From contig DQFO01000021.1 in the NCBI GenBank assembly GCA_003525075.1, forward strand, positions 62,001 through 126,000: a stretch of DNA of 64,000 nucleotides. Reading direction: 5' to 3'. The position numbers were made by a program, and so were the translations under genes. Position 1 is the stretch's first letter, and every line of letters begins with the position of its first letter. The DNA comes from Clostridiales bacterium (GTDB taxonomy: Bacteria; Bacillota; Clostridia; TANB77; CAG-508). The notes beneath the pieces were generated by a model that ran no database searches, was not told where the DNA came from, and saw nothing but the letters and a program-made list of their open reading frames with translations. This document shows positions 62,348-64,000 of the stretch, one piece after another.

Positions 62348-63073
62348 TTACATATCCCAGTTATGATATACATCCATTACATCATCTAATTCTTCAAGTC
62401 TTTCAATTAATCTTTCCATTTTTTCAGCTCCATCATCATCTAATGAAACTGTTGTTGTTGGAACCATTTGAACATCTGCTTCTAAGAATGTTAATCCTGC
62501 TTGTTCAAGTTTTTCTCTAACTTCTGAGAAATTTGATGGGTCTGTAGTAATTTCATATACATCATCAGATGATGTGAAGTCTTCTGCTCCAGCATCTAAT
62601 GCTAACATCATTAATTCTTCTTCATCCATATCTGTTGATTCTTTTTCAATTACTATTACACCTTTTTTGTTGAACATATATGATACACATCCTGATGTTC
62701 CTAAGTTTCCACCAGCTTTATCAAATACATGTCTTACATCTGAAGCTGTTCTATTTCTGTTATCTGTGTTTGCATTTACTATTACTGCAACTCCACATGG
62801 TCCATATCCTTCATATGTTATTTCTTCATATACAGCTGTGCTTCCTTCTCCTGATGCTTTTTTGATTGCATTGTTTATTGTATCATTTGGCATATTTGCT
62901 GCTTTGCATTTTGCTATAACATCTTTTAGTTTTGAATTTCCTGCTGGATCTGGTCCTCCTGCTTTTACTGCTATTAATAATTCTCTTCCTAATTTTGTGA
63001 ATACTTTTCCTCTTGCTGCATCTGCTTTTCCTTTTTTGGCTTGTATATTATGCCATTTGCTATGTCCTGACAT
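62348..63073 (-). CDS. yebC: YebC/PmpR family protein
   Basis: This 241-residue protein starts M-S-G-H-S-K-W-H-N-I-Q-A-K-K-G, with A-N-M-P-N-D-T-I near 55, E-I-T-Y-E-G-Y-G-P near 82 and the acidic C-terminal domain. YebC proteins are annotated as transcription regulators; recent work links some members to translation of proline-rich stretches. An AGGAGG site precedes the start. Confidence 0.95.
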   Translation of the reverse strand: MSGHSKWHNIQAKKGKADAARGKVFTKLGRELLIAVKAGGPDPAGNSKLKDVIAKCKAANMPNDTINNAIKKASGEGSTAVYEEITYEGYGPCGVAVIVNANTDNRNRTASDVRHVFDKAGGNLGTSGCVSYMFNKKGVIVIEKESTDMDEEELMMLALDAGAEDFTSSDDVYEITTDPSNFSEVREKLEQAGLTFLEADVQMVPTTTVSLDDDGAEKMERLIERLEELDDVMDVYHNWDM

Positions 63074-63165
63074 CTCTAATTCCTCCTATTTGTAACTTAA
63101 TGCAATTATTATAACACATTATTTTGTTTTTGTGTAGATGTTTTTGTTATTTTTTAAAATTATTG

Positions 63166-64000
63166 TTATATAACCACATACTCTTTATTTGACTTAGTTA
63201 ATGCTTCACAACCGCCTTTGGTAATTAAAACTGTATCTTCAATTCTAATACCAAATTGTCCTGCAATATAAATTCCAGGCTCATCTGTTACAACCATATT
63301 TTCTTTTAGTATATTTTCAGATCTTGTACTAATAATTGGTGATTCATGAATGTCTAATCCAACTCCATGCCCTAAAGCATGTATTAAATCATAATTATTT
63401 AATCTAAAATCATTGTCTACCATTTTAGCCAACATTTTAGTACTATATCCTTCTCTCATATCATTTAATGTTTGAACTTGATTTTTTAGTACTAAATCAT
63501 ATACTTTTTTCATTTCTTCTGGTATTTCTCCCACAAAAAATGTTCTTGTCATATCTGAACAATATCCATCAATTTTACATCCCATGTCTATTGTTATAAT
63601 ATCTTTTTCTTGTATTTTTCTATCTGTTGGAACTGCATGTGGTTTTGAAGAATTTTCACCAGATGCAACTATTGTATCAAATGATGTTCCTTCTGCATTT
63701 TTATAATAGTAATCATCTATTTCTCTTGCAATTTGCTTTTCTGTCATACCAGGCTTTATATATCCTAATATATATTCAAAACAGTCATCTGTTACTTTAC
63801 ATGCTTTTTGTATAGATTCAATTTCTTCTTCATCTTTTATCATTCTCTGTTTTTCTATCATGTTTTCTGTTTCTACAAAATTGTTTATTTTAAATCTATG
63901 CATATATTCTTTGTATTTTGCATACGTTACATAATTTTCTTCAAATCCTACATTTTCACAAAACATAAAAAAGTTTTCATAATCATCTATTGATAATCCT
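63166..64000 (-). CDS. Xaa-Pro aminopeptidase/M24 peptidase (5' end outside window)
   Basis: The frame stays open to the right edge, so the N-terminal domain is incomplete. The M24 metal ligands are visible: I-D-M-G-C and C-S-D-M-T-R-T-F (Asp, Asp), H-A-L-G-H-G-V-G-L-D-I-H-E (His), V-T-D-E-P-G-I-Y (Glu) and R-I-E-D-T-V (Glu). It removes N-terminal residues before proline; a prolidase role is possible. Confidence 0.92.
   Translation of the reverse strand, partial: GLSIDDYENFFMFCENVGFEENYVTYAKYKEYMHRFKINNFVETENMIEKQRMIKDEEEIESIQKACKVTDDCFEYILGYIKPGMTEKQIAREIDDYYYKNAEGTSFDTIVASGENSSKPHAVPTDRKIQEKDIITIDMGCKIDGYCSDMTRTFFVGEIPEEMKKVYDLVLKNQVQTLNDMREGYSTKMLAKMVDNDFRLNNYDLIHALGHGVGLDIHESPIISTRSENILKENMVVTDEPGIYIAGQFGIRIEDTVLITKGGCEALTKSNKEYVVI

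Overview
The window is very AT-rich DNA that reads as an uncultured, gut-type low-GC Clostridia. The support is a spoIIIA sporulation operon, a SleB-type cortex hydrolase, a type I dockerin, strong AGGAGG ribosome sites, and TTGACA/TATAAT promoters. Most genes lie on the minus strand.

Layout. 1-625 is the 5' part of a secreted cohesin-like protein with a 30-bp tandem repeat. 792-4114 is a probable phage-defence island: a DUF4209/HEPN-like protein, then an AAA15 ATPase and a RloB-like Toprim protein (RloAB/AbiL type) with their own promoter. 4145-30538 is a 26-kb cell-surface polysaccharide region made of two complete assembly lines. The first, from the promoter at 30575-30603, has an EpsC/PglF dehydratase, aminotransferase, initiating sugar-phosphate transferase, two GT2 enzymes, a glycerophosphotransferase-Wzy fusion, a flippase and an LCP ligase, and ends at a hairpin near 19108. 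The second, from the promoter at 19008-19036, has VanZ, an initiating transferase, an acyltransferase, GT2, two pairs of polysaccharide pyruvyl transferase plus FrhB-like Fe-S protein, GT4, an EpsG-like polymerase and a flippase. It ends in a membrane-anchored GH39 glycosidase with a C-terminal dockerin.

30735-31084 is tmRNA. 31375-44990 is mostly core genome: guanine deaminase, a frameshifted M14 peptidase, AIM24-family protein, GNAT, SleB, RNase HI, TmcAL, glucan phosphorylase, small alarmone synthetase, phosphoesterase, TsaD, M50 protease and LysS. 45197-49872 is an accessory block: a broken Cys-motif gene, Nudix, coiled-coil and methyltransferase genes, TnpV, a large serine recombinase and a small protein. 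It abuts tRNA-Thr. 50150-54419 holds small membrane proteins, a broken gene with an amber codon and a frameshift in A7, and a less AT-rich cassette of two tandem lipoproteins with duplicated promoters. tRNA-Leu, recG, the complete spoIIIA operon (spoIIIAA frameshifted in its P-loop), yebC and a partial Xaa-Pro aminopeptidase close the window.

The strongest items for follow-up are the dockerin-GH39 enzyme at the end of an exopolysaccharide operon together with a nearby cohesin-like protein, the HEPN/RloAB island, the repeated FrhB-pyruvyltransferase pairs, the glycerophosphotransferase-polymerase fusion, and the tandem lipoprotein cassette. All functions are read from sequence motifs; no database search was run.
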